Shown in pieces: positions 14,288-22,662 of a stretch of 64,000 nucleotides of DNA. The first letter of the stretch is position 1, and each line of letters opens with the position of its first letter. This DNA is from Lateolabrax maculatus (taxonomy: Eukaryota; Chordata; Actinopteri; Acropomatiformes; Lateolabracidae). The translations under genes were made by a program, and so were the position numbers. The notes beneath the pieces were generated by a model. It was not told the DNA's origin, ran no database searches, and saw only the letters and a list, made by a program, of their open reading frames with translations. The DNA is taken from positions 2,103,001-2,167,000 of the forward strand of contig CM062201.1 of NCBI GenBank assembly GCA_031216445.1. The letters run 5' to 3'.

Positions 14288-16176
14288 AACACCTGTGAAT
14301 TGCAGGATTCACTGTTTTGGTACGTGCCTTCATTTACTTAGTTGGTATGACAAATATTGCATTACATTACTGATACAGATTTTTTTTTTTTTTTTACAGA
14401 ATTCTAAATTTTATTCTGAATGCCAGGTGCACATTCCAGAGGTCACAGGAGACATTTCATTCAAAATAAAACATATATAAAAATACTTGTTGATTGAAAA
14501 TAAGATAATGAAATGATTTTTGTCACAGCTCTAACACTCCCAGGATACATTGTTAGGGAAGCTTTCTAAAATACAAATAAATGCATAGTTATGGTAAATT
14601 TCACATATATACACGCATCAAAACACATGCTGGAAGCTTTATCCCTGACACAAAGTATTAGCTGTGGGAACAGTATGGTAGAAAACAATAACAATACACA
14701 TGAACAAACAAAGTGTCCATGATGGTATTCTCCCCAGAAGATGGAATATTTACCTCTGATTTTATGCCAGGTCACCATGTCAATCAAATGCAACTCTCTG
14801 AAATGAAGAGGTAGAAAAATAATATTACAAGACTTCTAACCCAGATCCTAGAAGGTTTGCAGAATTACTGATGAAATGATTTCATTAATGGGTAATTTGC
14901 ACAATATATTATATAATATATTTATATTAATGGAAATGGTCTGTAGTCAACACCAAAAAAGATGTTATGACTGTTCTAATGTGGTTAATAAATAAATACT
15001 GAACAAAGTAATCACAAAAAGGTAAATAGTGTATGAAAGTGATGCTGCAGCTCGCAACACTAGAAATAGCATGTAATCAACACTAGTTGGAGGTGCAAGT
15101 GGCAAACTGCATCAGCACAACTGAACGTGTGTTTTACAAGGAGACAGTTAAATTTACTTAAATTCTACAACACATGCTTGTACAACAAGATGCAGATATA
15201 GTCCCATTTTGCTACTTCAGAAAAATAGTTATTATTTATGTTGGAGTGTGGAGGATGAGTTAAGGGAGTCTCAGTCTGAGAAAAGAAGCTGCTCTGTAGT
15301 CAGGTGGTACGACAGCAGATACTTCTCTTGCCAGGCAGCAGCAGGGTGAGCAGGCTGTTGCTGGGGTGGGTACGGTCTTTTAAATATTTTTTAATTAAAG
15401 GTTTTTCTTTTGAAAGCTTCAAAAATCAATTTCAGTTTCCAGAAAATGTATGCATTTTTGCAATGTTTTCTCACCCAATGAGGAGGTAGATGAGGATGAT
15501 GACCGAGAGGAAGAGGCCTCTGCTGCTGGAGTGTTGGCTCAGGAGCAGAACGAGATAACAGACCGCACTGAGCGACAGCACCCACATCGTGTGCAGCTCA
15601 AAAAACAGGAACAGGCCGTACATCCCAGCTAACACTGACACTACATGCTTCACAGTGGATACACATCCTGAGGAACACAAGCAGGAACACACTGAATTAC
15701 ATCACAAGTCCAATGGACTCTTCTTTCCCTAATGAAGCTTAAATCTGACTGAGATATGTTTCAGCACATCAAAATTGAATATATTTGTGTTGATTCTAAC
15801 CAGGTGTGTATGATATGGAACAAAATGCATAGTTTGAAAAGTCCATTTTATTGTCACTTTATGTGACAAGGCAGCAAAAGCATCACAATACAATCTTAGA
15901 TAGGAATGGTGTTGAAATCAAGGAACATTTTTCAGTATGACAGTGCAAACACTATATGTCATATATCAAAAATATGTGAGACGAGCCTTCCTGTAGGGGC
16001 TCCTGCTTGCTGATGTGCAGTTAGCGCAGCTCACCCAGTCTGAAGCAGAGTCTGCAGATCAGGCAGAGCAGTAGAAGCCTCCAGACCTGCTGCAGGCCCT
16101 GCTGGACTGTACTGAGACCACAGCTTTCAGCAAGCTCCTGCCACACCGCCAGCCTGCTGGACATGTCCATGTCCAT
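3717..16176 (-). CDS. porcn: Protein-serine O-palmitoleoyltransferase porcupine, complete
   Basis: Porcupine is a multi-pass ER enzyme of the MBOAT family that attaches palmitoleate to a serine of Wnt proteins, which is required for Wnt secretion. Twelve coding exons in transcript order: 16035-16176, 15475-15667, 14754-14797, 14046-14227, 13825-13955, 12578-12703, 9895-9995, 8973-9049, 8252-8315, 7944-8029, 5958-6065, 3717-3818. Their sum is 1356 bases, or 451 residues plus stop, close to the shortest human isoform (450). Diagnostic stretches include VVAMKAISLAFDLDRG, VGTVVFGPWISF, YETAVSFHFSNYFVG, VVTSWNIPMSRWL (Asn297), YTASALLHG (His332, the MBOAT histidine) and RWSELNWASHWVVFACW before the stop. 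All splice phases agree. The start is the first of three Met codons (MDMDMSSRL) just inside an acceptor. Exon 5 joins directly to exon 6, with no counterpart of the mammalian 5- and 6-residue cassettes. An L2 LINE sits in the last intron. Confidence 0.95.
3914..5455 (+). mobile_element. L2/CR1-type LINE, 5'-truncated copy in the last porcn intron
   Basis: The sequence opens inside a reverse transcriptase with GVPQGSVLGPLLFTLYMLPL, then FHCYADDTQLYLSI with the catalytic YADD, and a thumb/C-terminal region ending SSFKSLLKTFLFDKAYS. A 3' UTR follows, with a TTGTTATGATTTGGTGCTAT stem and an AAATTGACTTGACTTG tail typical of L2. Compared with the copy at 44652-48000 it has a 4-base deletion after DALCI that shifts the frame and a 33-base in-frame deletion after STAVRS, so it is dead. 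It lies opposite to porcn transcription. Confidence 0.85.
6066..7943 (-). other. porcn intron 10 (between coding exons 10 and 11 of the 3' half)
   Basis: This 1.9-kb intron separates the exons ending QHKK and beginning EYWVMLLN. It is AT-rich and contains a decayed DNA-transposon copy (separate entry). No alternative exon is recognised. Confidence 0.5.
6640..7276. mobile_element. Decayed DNA-transposon remnant, Tc1-like
   Basis: The right edge reads AAGGGGCTGAATACTTTTTA followed by AAGGCAGTGTG. This is very like the common fish Tc1-type terminus (GGGGTGAATACTTTTGCAAGGCACTGT). The interior contains a CTCTTTGACCCTTTTGCAC stretch recalling degraded transposase sequence. The left edge is uncertain and there is no open frame. 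Confidence 0.4.
8707..8914 (+). mobile_element. L2 LINE 3'-tail fragment
   Basis: It contains only the last part of the same L2 family: GTATTTCTGCCTCTAGAGCT, the run TAAATAATATTTTAAAGAGT, then TTGTTATGATTTGGTGCTAT and an AATTGACTTGACTT tail. It lies in a porcn intron just 3' (in transcript sense) of the exon encoding the MBOAT histidine. Confidence 0.75.
9222..9576. mobile_element. Non-autonomous hAT-like element
   Basis: The ends are rich in ATTGATTAATC-type blocks, the interior carries ACATTTGAGAAGCTGGAACC, and the right end reads AATTGTTGCAGCTTTA. This is the layout of the abundant teleost element that begins AGGGCTGCAACTAACGATTA. A second, more decayed copy lies at 16416-16722. Confidence 0.5.
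10620..11110 (+). mobile_element. Degraded Rex1-like LINE fragment
   Basis: One frame reads INELVRKATSVVGLELDSL, followed after frame breaks by sequence resembling the ILDNPSH motif and a HPDAKR-like end. This matches the C-terminal part of Rex1-type LINE ORF2. A GAATTTCCCTTCACGGGATC AATAAA-type end at 12125-12155 may be its 3' terminus. It is heavily mutated. Confidence 0.35.
11155..11186 (+). repeat. 32-bp terminal repeat of a small transposon family
   Basis: The block begins CTAGCATGGCATCGCCAGAC and is, by eye, the exact reverse complement of 52309-52340; a diverged version is at 62216-62252. The sharing of one end by separate loci marks it as a transposon terminus. The superfamily is not assigned. 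Confidence 0.55.
12225..12500 (+). mobile_element. CR1/L2-like LINE 3' end
   Basis: The order of sequence follows the usual 3' end of fish CR1-like LINEs: a decayed frame with ..LLAFKAHQAPTSSS.., then TAAAGAACTTTGTAATATTT, then AAAGTGCTGTATAAATAAAA. No intact coding remains. Confidence 0.45.
14230..14283. repeat. (CA)n microsatellite abutting a porcn splice acceptor
   Basis: About 27 CA units. On the transcribed strand this is a GT run ending directly at TGTGTCAG, the acceptor of the exon that encodes SQMVVAMKAISL. A second AG (CTCTCAG) follows eight bases later but would break the reading frame. Confidence 0.9.
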
Positions 16177-16415
16177 GCTGCAGCTGTAGATACACACAGA
16201 AACTATTACCAGATGTATTACACCTTTCATCAACCTGTGAAAAAGACTACATGAAATAAAGACAAATGAATGATTACATCCAAGAACTATCTGATCCAAA
16301 ACTACATGCCATTGTGCACAATTTGGCAAATTAGTGAAAACAAGCTTCATGGCAGTATTTACAGAATACTTGCATCAATGTGATAAAACATTAGTGTGTA
16401 TTGATACTTTAGATT

Positions 16416-16722
16416 AGGGCTGCAAATAACAACTATTTTAATTATTGATTAATGTAATGATTATGTTCTTATTTCACTGATTAATCATTTGGTCTATAAA
16501 ATTCAGAAAATGCCCATCACAAAATTGCCAAGATAATGTCTGGCTTGGTTAAATAAATAAATAAATATTCAATTTATAAAAATATAAAAAAGGAGAAAGG
16601 AAGAAGAAAATAAACATATATTTGAGAAGCTACATCAAGAGACTATTTTGGTATTTTTCTTTGATTTAAGACTGAACAATTAATCTAAAAACACTGCTTT
16701 TTAATTATGAACGATGCAATGC
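16416..16722. mobile_element. Non-autonomous hAT-like element, decayed
   Basis: The left end is AGGGCTGCAAATAACAACTA, then repeated ATTGATTAAT blocks, TTTGGTCTATAAAATTCAGA, and an interior TATTTGAGAAGCTACATCAA. It belongs to the same family as the copy at 9222-9576. It lies between the porcn first coding exon and its non-coding exon. Confidence 0.5.
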
Positions 16723-16899
16723 TATTTTGGCCCCATTTCTAGCACTGAGAGTTTAATGGACAAAAACTACAGCCTCCATGCAGCTGGATCCACAGCTCTC
16801 TGATGGAGGAGGTTCACTGAAGAACTGAAGCTGTGGTATAAGACTGCGTTCCTTTGAGTTAGTTGGACCTAATGAAGTGGACACGGACACACTACAGAC

Positions 16900-17350
16900 A
16901 AACTAACAGACAACCTAACAGACACACTAAGGTTAGCTAACGTTAGAGGCTACATTTCACCCTGCGATAGACGGCTAATTAACATTAGAAGTAACAAACT
17001 TTAACTGAGCTAGTTAACTCCTCTAACGTTGTAAACGTTGACACCGTTACACGACGTTAACCACTTTGCCTTAGATGTTTTCAAAATGTAGCTTCCTAAC
17101 GTTACCGACAAGTGGACTTATTTCATTACTCGTGCCTCGGCGGGCTGTAGTTCAAAGAAGTTCAGCTGTAGTTTGAACACAACTGCAGCGGGCCGAGGCT
17201 GCAGCGGTGGGCTTGAGTTAGCTCTGAAGCTAACCTGAGCTGTGGAGGCAGGCGGCAGCTCCAGGTCCTGGTCCTGATCCAGGTCCTGAGAGAAGCCTGA
17301 ATAACTGGAAGGTTTACAATATCCCTGCAGTCCGTTCCCTCTACAAGCCT
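16900..17350 (-). promoter_or_regulatory. porcn promoter-proximal region and non-coding exon 1
   Basis: This is a locally GC-richer, CpG-containing block 0.75-1.2 kb upstream of the start codon. A donor (CTCAG|GTTAGC) ends a likely untranslated exon at 17235. The flanking DNA has several TTAGCTAACGTTAG-type palindromes near 16930-16990. No TATA box is evident. The transcription start is not determined. Confidence 0.5.
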
Positions 17351-17366
17351 CTACTACTACCGCTGC

Positions 17367-17367
<1 letters not shown>

Positions 17368-17397
<30 letters not shown>

Positions 17398-17402
17398 CTT
17401 CT
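17368..17402. repeat. (CTT)n microsatellite
   Basis: About 11 uninterrupted CTT units just upstream of the porcn non-coding exon. Confidence 0.9.
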
Positions 17403-17469
17403 GGTGGAATTTGCGGTAGACTACACACAGCAAAGGCGTACTCCGGACCTCCGCAGGTCATTTGTAGAA

Positions 17470-18180
17470 CTCCACTTAATTAGTCCAATCTATATTTTCT
17501 GATATACAGTCTATGGTTAAATCCGTATGTAGTGTCCAGTGAGATGGAGGAAAAAAGTTCGGGTTTTGGTTGTTTTCCAGTGTTCTGCAGGGAGAATTGA
17601 TTTCACTGAATGATCTGTAACTCCTCCTGTCTGTGTGATAGTTGGTGCATTCCATCAAAACATGATTCACAGTTTGTGCCTCTCCACCATGGTCTCCACA
17701 GATGCATTTTCCATTTGGGTGCTTACTACCCAGTGCCAGCCCATGTTTCAGTGCACAGGGACCCAATCTCAGCCCAGTTATTTTGCCATGTGTTGGCTGT
17801 ATTAAAAAATAAGACCTCCCTTTGTTTCCCTTCTTTTTGCCCTAACTTTGCTATTAAGCTCTTACACCAGACCCTTCCATACTTCCAGATCTATTTCCTT
17901 CCTGTCGATGGCTCTTTTGCTGTCTCATCTGCTTCTTCATTCCGCTCTACTCCTATGTGAGCCTGAAAAATCACAAAAAACAGTTTTCCTCAACTTAGAA
18001 ACTGGATTTAACACAGTCAAAGTTTCTACTATTAGATCTCGTCTGGCCCCACTTTTCCCACCTTTCAGTGCCATTAGTGGTGCAGTAGAATCTGAGCATA
18101 TAATTATCTTTCCGGGTCTGACTTCCTCCACTCACCCAAGTGCCCACAAATTTACAACAAGCCCTGTAGTGAAGGCTGAC
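17470..18180 (-). mobile_element. I-clade LINE remnant with RNase H domain
   Basis: Two frames on the minus strand belong to one element. The first, at 17937-18131, reads IICSDSTAPLMALKGGKS then LIVETLTVLNPVSKLRKTVF, which fits the core of a LINE-encoded RNase H. The second, at 17476-17766, reads HGLALGSKHPNGKCICGDHG then QTVNHVLMECTNYHTDRR, the zinc-knuckle-like C terminus that follows RNase H in I/Nimb-clade elements. Frameshifts separate them, so it is inactive. Confidence 0.6.
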
Positions 18181-18346
18181 ACATGAATCGATATCTGCTT
18201 TCTATGTTGTATCTGTAGTAAAACTGTATGTAATCGGCCCATGTTTCTTTATGATGGCCACTAACTAAAGTCATAGGATCACTTACATCCTTCTACTTGA
18301 TTTGGTCTAATATGGAAAAGTCTACATTGGGTTCTGGCAAAAGCCA

Positions 18347-18600
18347 TCAGAATGAGAATCAGAATCAGGTTTATTGCCATGTAGGTTTTCACATGTAAGG
18401 AATTTGCTGTGGTGTATTGGTGCGCAACAAGTAGGAGACAAGTAGGGCAAAAGTCAACATAAGCATAAATATACAATTTTAATACAGATACAGAACATGA
18501 AAGAATATTACTACATATGTGCAATATATATAATTTTAAGATGAAAATGAAATAAAACTGTGCAGTAATGTGCAAAATATTGCCCAGGGAATGTGCAACG
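18347..18600. mobile_element. Dispersed fish repeat (GAATCAGGTTTATTG type)
   Basis: The left edge AATGAGAATCAGAATCAGGT TTATTGCCATG and a following AAGGAATTTGCTGTGGTGT match a very common teleost interspersed repeat. It is thought to be a non-LTR 3' end. The right edge is uncertain. Confidence 0.4.
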
Positions 18601-18859
18601 GTTAAGAGTATGATGTGTTGTCCACAGGTGTGCCTTAATGTAACACATTATGATGGGGGACTGTAGGCCGTACATTAATGTAACGAGTGGTGTCTATTGG
18701 GGGAGGGGATAAGGTTCCAGTTTCCACACTTGTCACTGTTTCTTTTCCCCAGCGCAAAGATTTAAACCTGTGTGGTTCAATCTAAGTCTCAATGATTTCT
18801 TACCTTCTGTTCCTTTCTTTATAGCACTTTGGTATGACTTTGCTAGGATGCTGTGCACT

Positions 18860-19500
18860 CCAGAATTACTGACACTCTTTAGTAAAAATTAGCGAAATGA
18901 GATGTGATATCCTCATGATCTTTCATTCAAAATATTCACAAAAATCTATAATTGAAATTGAGACCAATTTAGACCATTCCTCCATACAGAATCTTTTCAG
19001 ATCCTTCAGATTCTAAGGTCAACACTTCTGGACTCTCCTCTTCAGCTCATCCTTCCATGGGGTTTGGGTGGGGGACAGTGATGGCCATGGCAAAACCTTT
19101 ATTCTGCGGTCAGTGAACCATTTTTGTCCAAAGACAGCCCATTTTAAGCTTCCTGGCAGAAGCTGCTAGGTTTTCATTTAATATCTGCTGGTATTTGATG
19201 GAGTCCATGATACAATGTATCCTAACAAGATGTCCAGGGCCTTTGAAATGGGTATTTTCAACAGCTTAGAGATTTTCTTATACCCATTTCCTGATTTGTG
19301 CAGCTCAACAACTTTTTGTCGCAAACCCTCATTGTGTTCTTGGGTCTTTCTCAAAGTAATGACTGACTAAGGGAATTTTACCTGTGTCACCTGATATTTA
19401 TACCCCAACAAGTGAACTTAAAAATTAAAAATATGACTAGTAATTTACTTAAAAATCATAGGATTTTCAAGAGGTGCCAATAATTGTGGCACACATTTTG
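18860..19500. mobile_element. DNA-transposon remnant with matching ends
   Basis: The left end (CCAGAATTACTGACACTCTT) and right end (AGAGGTGCCAATAATTGTGG) are imperfect inverted repeats. The interior, read on the minus strand, includes degraded protein-like sequence around 19010-19330. It is probably a Tc1/mariner-type element. There is no open frame. Confidence 0.5.
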
Positions 19501-19511
19501 GAGAAAAACGT

Positions 19512-19515
<4 letters not shown>

Positions 19516-19597
<82 letters not shown>
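19516..19597. repeat. Compound (AC)n(AT)n microsatellite
   Basis: About 13 AC units run directly into about 27 AT units. Confidence 0.95.
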
Positions 19598-19600
<3 letters not shown>

Positions 19601-20099
19601 CTTCTATATATCTTATAATATTTTACTTCAATGAAAAGGTAATAATAATATTATATATATTTACTTTATTTAGTTAATACAAAATAATGTAAATTACAAA
19701 AACATGAATGTATTTATTGATAAAGGTAACTCTTCATATTTGAAAAAAAAAAAAATTACAGACACTTTTCCTTTGTCCTTTACCTTTTACAGTGTTATGT
19801 ATTGTGGACAACTGTCTCCTGTTCTCATTGGCTGATCTGGGACACAGGAACAAAGCTGTGCTCTCTGATTGGCTGGTCTCGAGGGCAGCAATGACCTGTC
19901 ACAGACTGGTTGCTGAATTTGTTCCAAAGATGTATGGCTGAAGATGCAGACATATAGAGCATTCTTCAGGGAGCAGTTGTATGTAGTATGGCTTACTCCA
20001 GCAGTATTAGTACCAGCAGCTGCTGCAGCTATTACTCCCACTACTCCTGCAGGAACTGGTTTTAAGTTACCGTGTGTTTTATTGACTTGAGGAGTGTGT

Positions 20100-20511
20100 T
20101 TGGTGAGATCCTGCTCCACCTCCTCCATACCCCGTCCTCCAGCTGCTTGGCGGCTCTTTAAATATTGACGCCTTGTCCGCCTCCAGCCGCCCGAGGAGCG
20201 GGCCGAGGGGCAGTCCAGCCCGGGCAGGGCGGCCCCTCCGTGAGCCGCGGCCGGCTGCAGCTCTCCTGTGCTCCTGCAGGAGGCAGTGCAGCGGGGCTTC
20301 TGTCCATGGTGCTGAAGATTCGGCTGGCTCTGTCCGGGGTGCTGAACGGCGTACGGGTGCGGGTCTCAGTCTGAGACTGCTGTCGCACGGATTCGGTCCC
20401 TTGTGCCGTGTTGTGCTGCTGTGTTGCGGTCGCGTGTTACAGTGACAGTGTGTCTGCCAGCCCGGAGGTGTCGGAGCGGAGGGGGAGGGGAGGGCAGTAG
20501 TCTGAGCTAAG
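20100..20511 (+). promoter_or_regulatory. myt1 CpG-rich promoter and untranslated exon 1
   Basis: This GC- and CpG-rich block, unlike the AT-rich surroundings, ends in a strong donor (GCTAAG|GTAAGG) at 20511. It lies 2 kb before the start codon. CpG richness continues to about 20880, beyond the exon. The exact start of transcription cannot be read. Confidence 0.5.
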
Positions 20512-21564
20512 GTAAGGCTTTATGTCTCTGACAAAGAGCGTGAAGCGCACTTGTTTGTCGGTATTTTGCGGGGCCTGGGCTGCAGGCCTCACGGTGGATT
20601 CTGCACCGAGCAGGGAGGACGTGATGAAGACATGTAAGCCAGCCTACCGTGCATGTCAGCAGGCTTTCTGACGGCTTCCCTTTCGTTGAGAATATTTCCA
20701 TCTCGGTCCGAATGTGGACGACCAGGCTTTTAAACCGATTATTACTGTCGGTCGTTATTTCCGGCCTCTACAATGGCGGCCCGGTGAGATACAGTCAGTT
20801 TAGTGAAAAGTGTAAACGGCTGAACGCCGGTGGGTCTTTGTATGTTTTGCGTTTTGTCAGTGTGCCAGTTCAGGAGCGGAGGAAGGCCTCGTCCTGGTTA
20901 GCAGGCCGGCCTACACCTCTGTACTGGATGTTCGCAGTCTGTGCTTTCATGTAAAATGTTGTGCCTGGTGAAATATATCAATCCGCATTTAAACCGCAGC
21001 CATACTGAGTGTTGGTGATGCCATGGCCTCCCAGCAGCCGCAAAGTCACTTCAAACCTTTTCTGGCCCGTGACCCTGTTCGAAGATCTCCAGACTGTCAC
21101 GACCGAGGTGTCTGCTGTCAAACTGTCATCTGACATGCCTGTGTACCCTGCCTAACAGCACCGAGGGAGCTCCTAATGGAATATATTAAGATGCTATATT
21201 TGGAGGTTATGTCTTTAATTTCTGTATTTATTCTTTTATTTTTCATTTTTTAATATCTTTAATAAAAAATATTTAGTTTAATTCTTATTTTCTTTTTTAT
21301 TTAATATGTGTTTTATTATAGTCTTAAACTCTCAATTAGACCCTTAAATGTAATAACGTTTTAAAGACTTCCAGACAGTTGCTGTCTAATGAAGGAAATA
21401 AGAAAAATCGCTAGGTTCTCTTAGACTGAGACACTTGAAACAGTTAATCCTTCAGTTCTTAACATTCCTGAAAACCAAAAATTCATGAACAAAGAGATGT
21501 GTGGTTATATTTTTCTGTAAATTGAATTTACTACATGGAAGTCACAAGCTGTTTCAAGGTCTTC

Positions 21565-21605
<41 letters not shown>

Positions 21606-22333
21606 GCCTCAAGGGAGCTAAATATGACTATAATCATTATTTACCACACCCCCCCCCCCCAAAAAAAAAAAAAAAACAGTCCTGCCTCAGTGGAGCTATG
21701 TGATGATGTGATGCTTACACTGACGCTTCCATGTCGCTTCCATGTCTTTTCTATAGCTGCATAATTCCATCAAATGCACTTTTGATGTTTTGTGCATCAA
21801 CACATCTCCCTAACTAAGACTGAAAACCTTTCCTCCCAGAAAAGCAATGTTTTCCCATATAATCACCAGGCTTGTGTCTTACCAGCTTCCTATCCAACAA
21901 CACAGTAGGTAGGCTTAAATTGGCACTGATTTAATATTTCACTTCCATAAGGTCGGGGACTCAGAAGACATAGGTTCAAAAAAGAATGGTCAAAACTGAA
22001 GCAGAGGCTGAGATATCCTGATTTTTAGTCACTAGTATGGTTTAAAATGATGGATCCTACTTTTCCCATAATGCAATTTAATAGTGTATTTTGTTTGATC
22101 CTCCCTGCCCTGCAAATGCCCACATATTTCAAACTCCACACCTCAAGTTTGTTACACAGGCGTTCTCTATGAATTTGTATCAGTCCATACTGAGGCTGTA
22201 GACTGTTTCTAACCATGACCAGAAAACTTACAGTTATGTGTAAAACCAGTGGATCCGCCCTCAAAACATTCTAATGTCTAAAATTAGAATGTTTAATCAT
22301 TGTGTAAAATAATTCTTGTGTTTCATCCTACAG
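20512..22333 (+). other. myt1 first intron (5' UTR)
   Basis: The GC-rich first 400 bases grade into AT-rich sequence. An (AT)n run lies at 21569-21600, and a C12 tract followed by A16 at 21649-21676. No further exon is recognised. Confidence 0.45.
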
Positions 22334-22418
22334 AAAATGAGTTCAAAGGTCAGACATTGAGCCAACGGTTGACCAGGGGACAGCCAATCAAGCAGAGAGG
22401 ACGAGCCTCAGCATCAAA
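22334..22418 (+). other. Candidate second untranslated exon of myt1 with a short upstream reading frame
   Basis: It is bounded by TCATCCTACAG and AAA|GTAACT. It contains one ATG opening a seven-codon frame (MSSKVRH then stop) upstream of the main start. The next intron is only about 143 bases and is filled with TATC repeats. Confidence 0.4.
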
Positions 22419-22422
22419 GTAA

Positions 22423-22535
22423 CTATCTATCTATCTATCTATCTGTCTATCGATCAGTCTATTTATCTATCAGTTGATGAATTGATAAATCTACTTATCT
22501 ATCTGTCCAACGATCGCTTGATCTATCTATCTTCA
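22423..22535. repeat. (ATCT)n imperfect microsatellite
   Basis: Tetranucleotide ATCT/GTCT runs occupy most of the short intron immediately before the myt1 start codon. Confidence 0.9.
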
Positions 22536-22561
22536 TCATGCTTTGTCCCTCCGTTATACAG

Positions 22562-22621
22562 ATGAGCCAAGATACTTCAGAGACACGAACACGAACCCGC
22601 TCAAAAGGCATCAGGGGTTAG

Positions 22622-22662
<41 letters not shown>

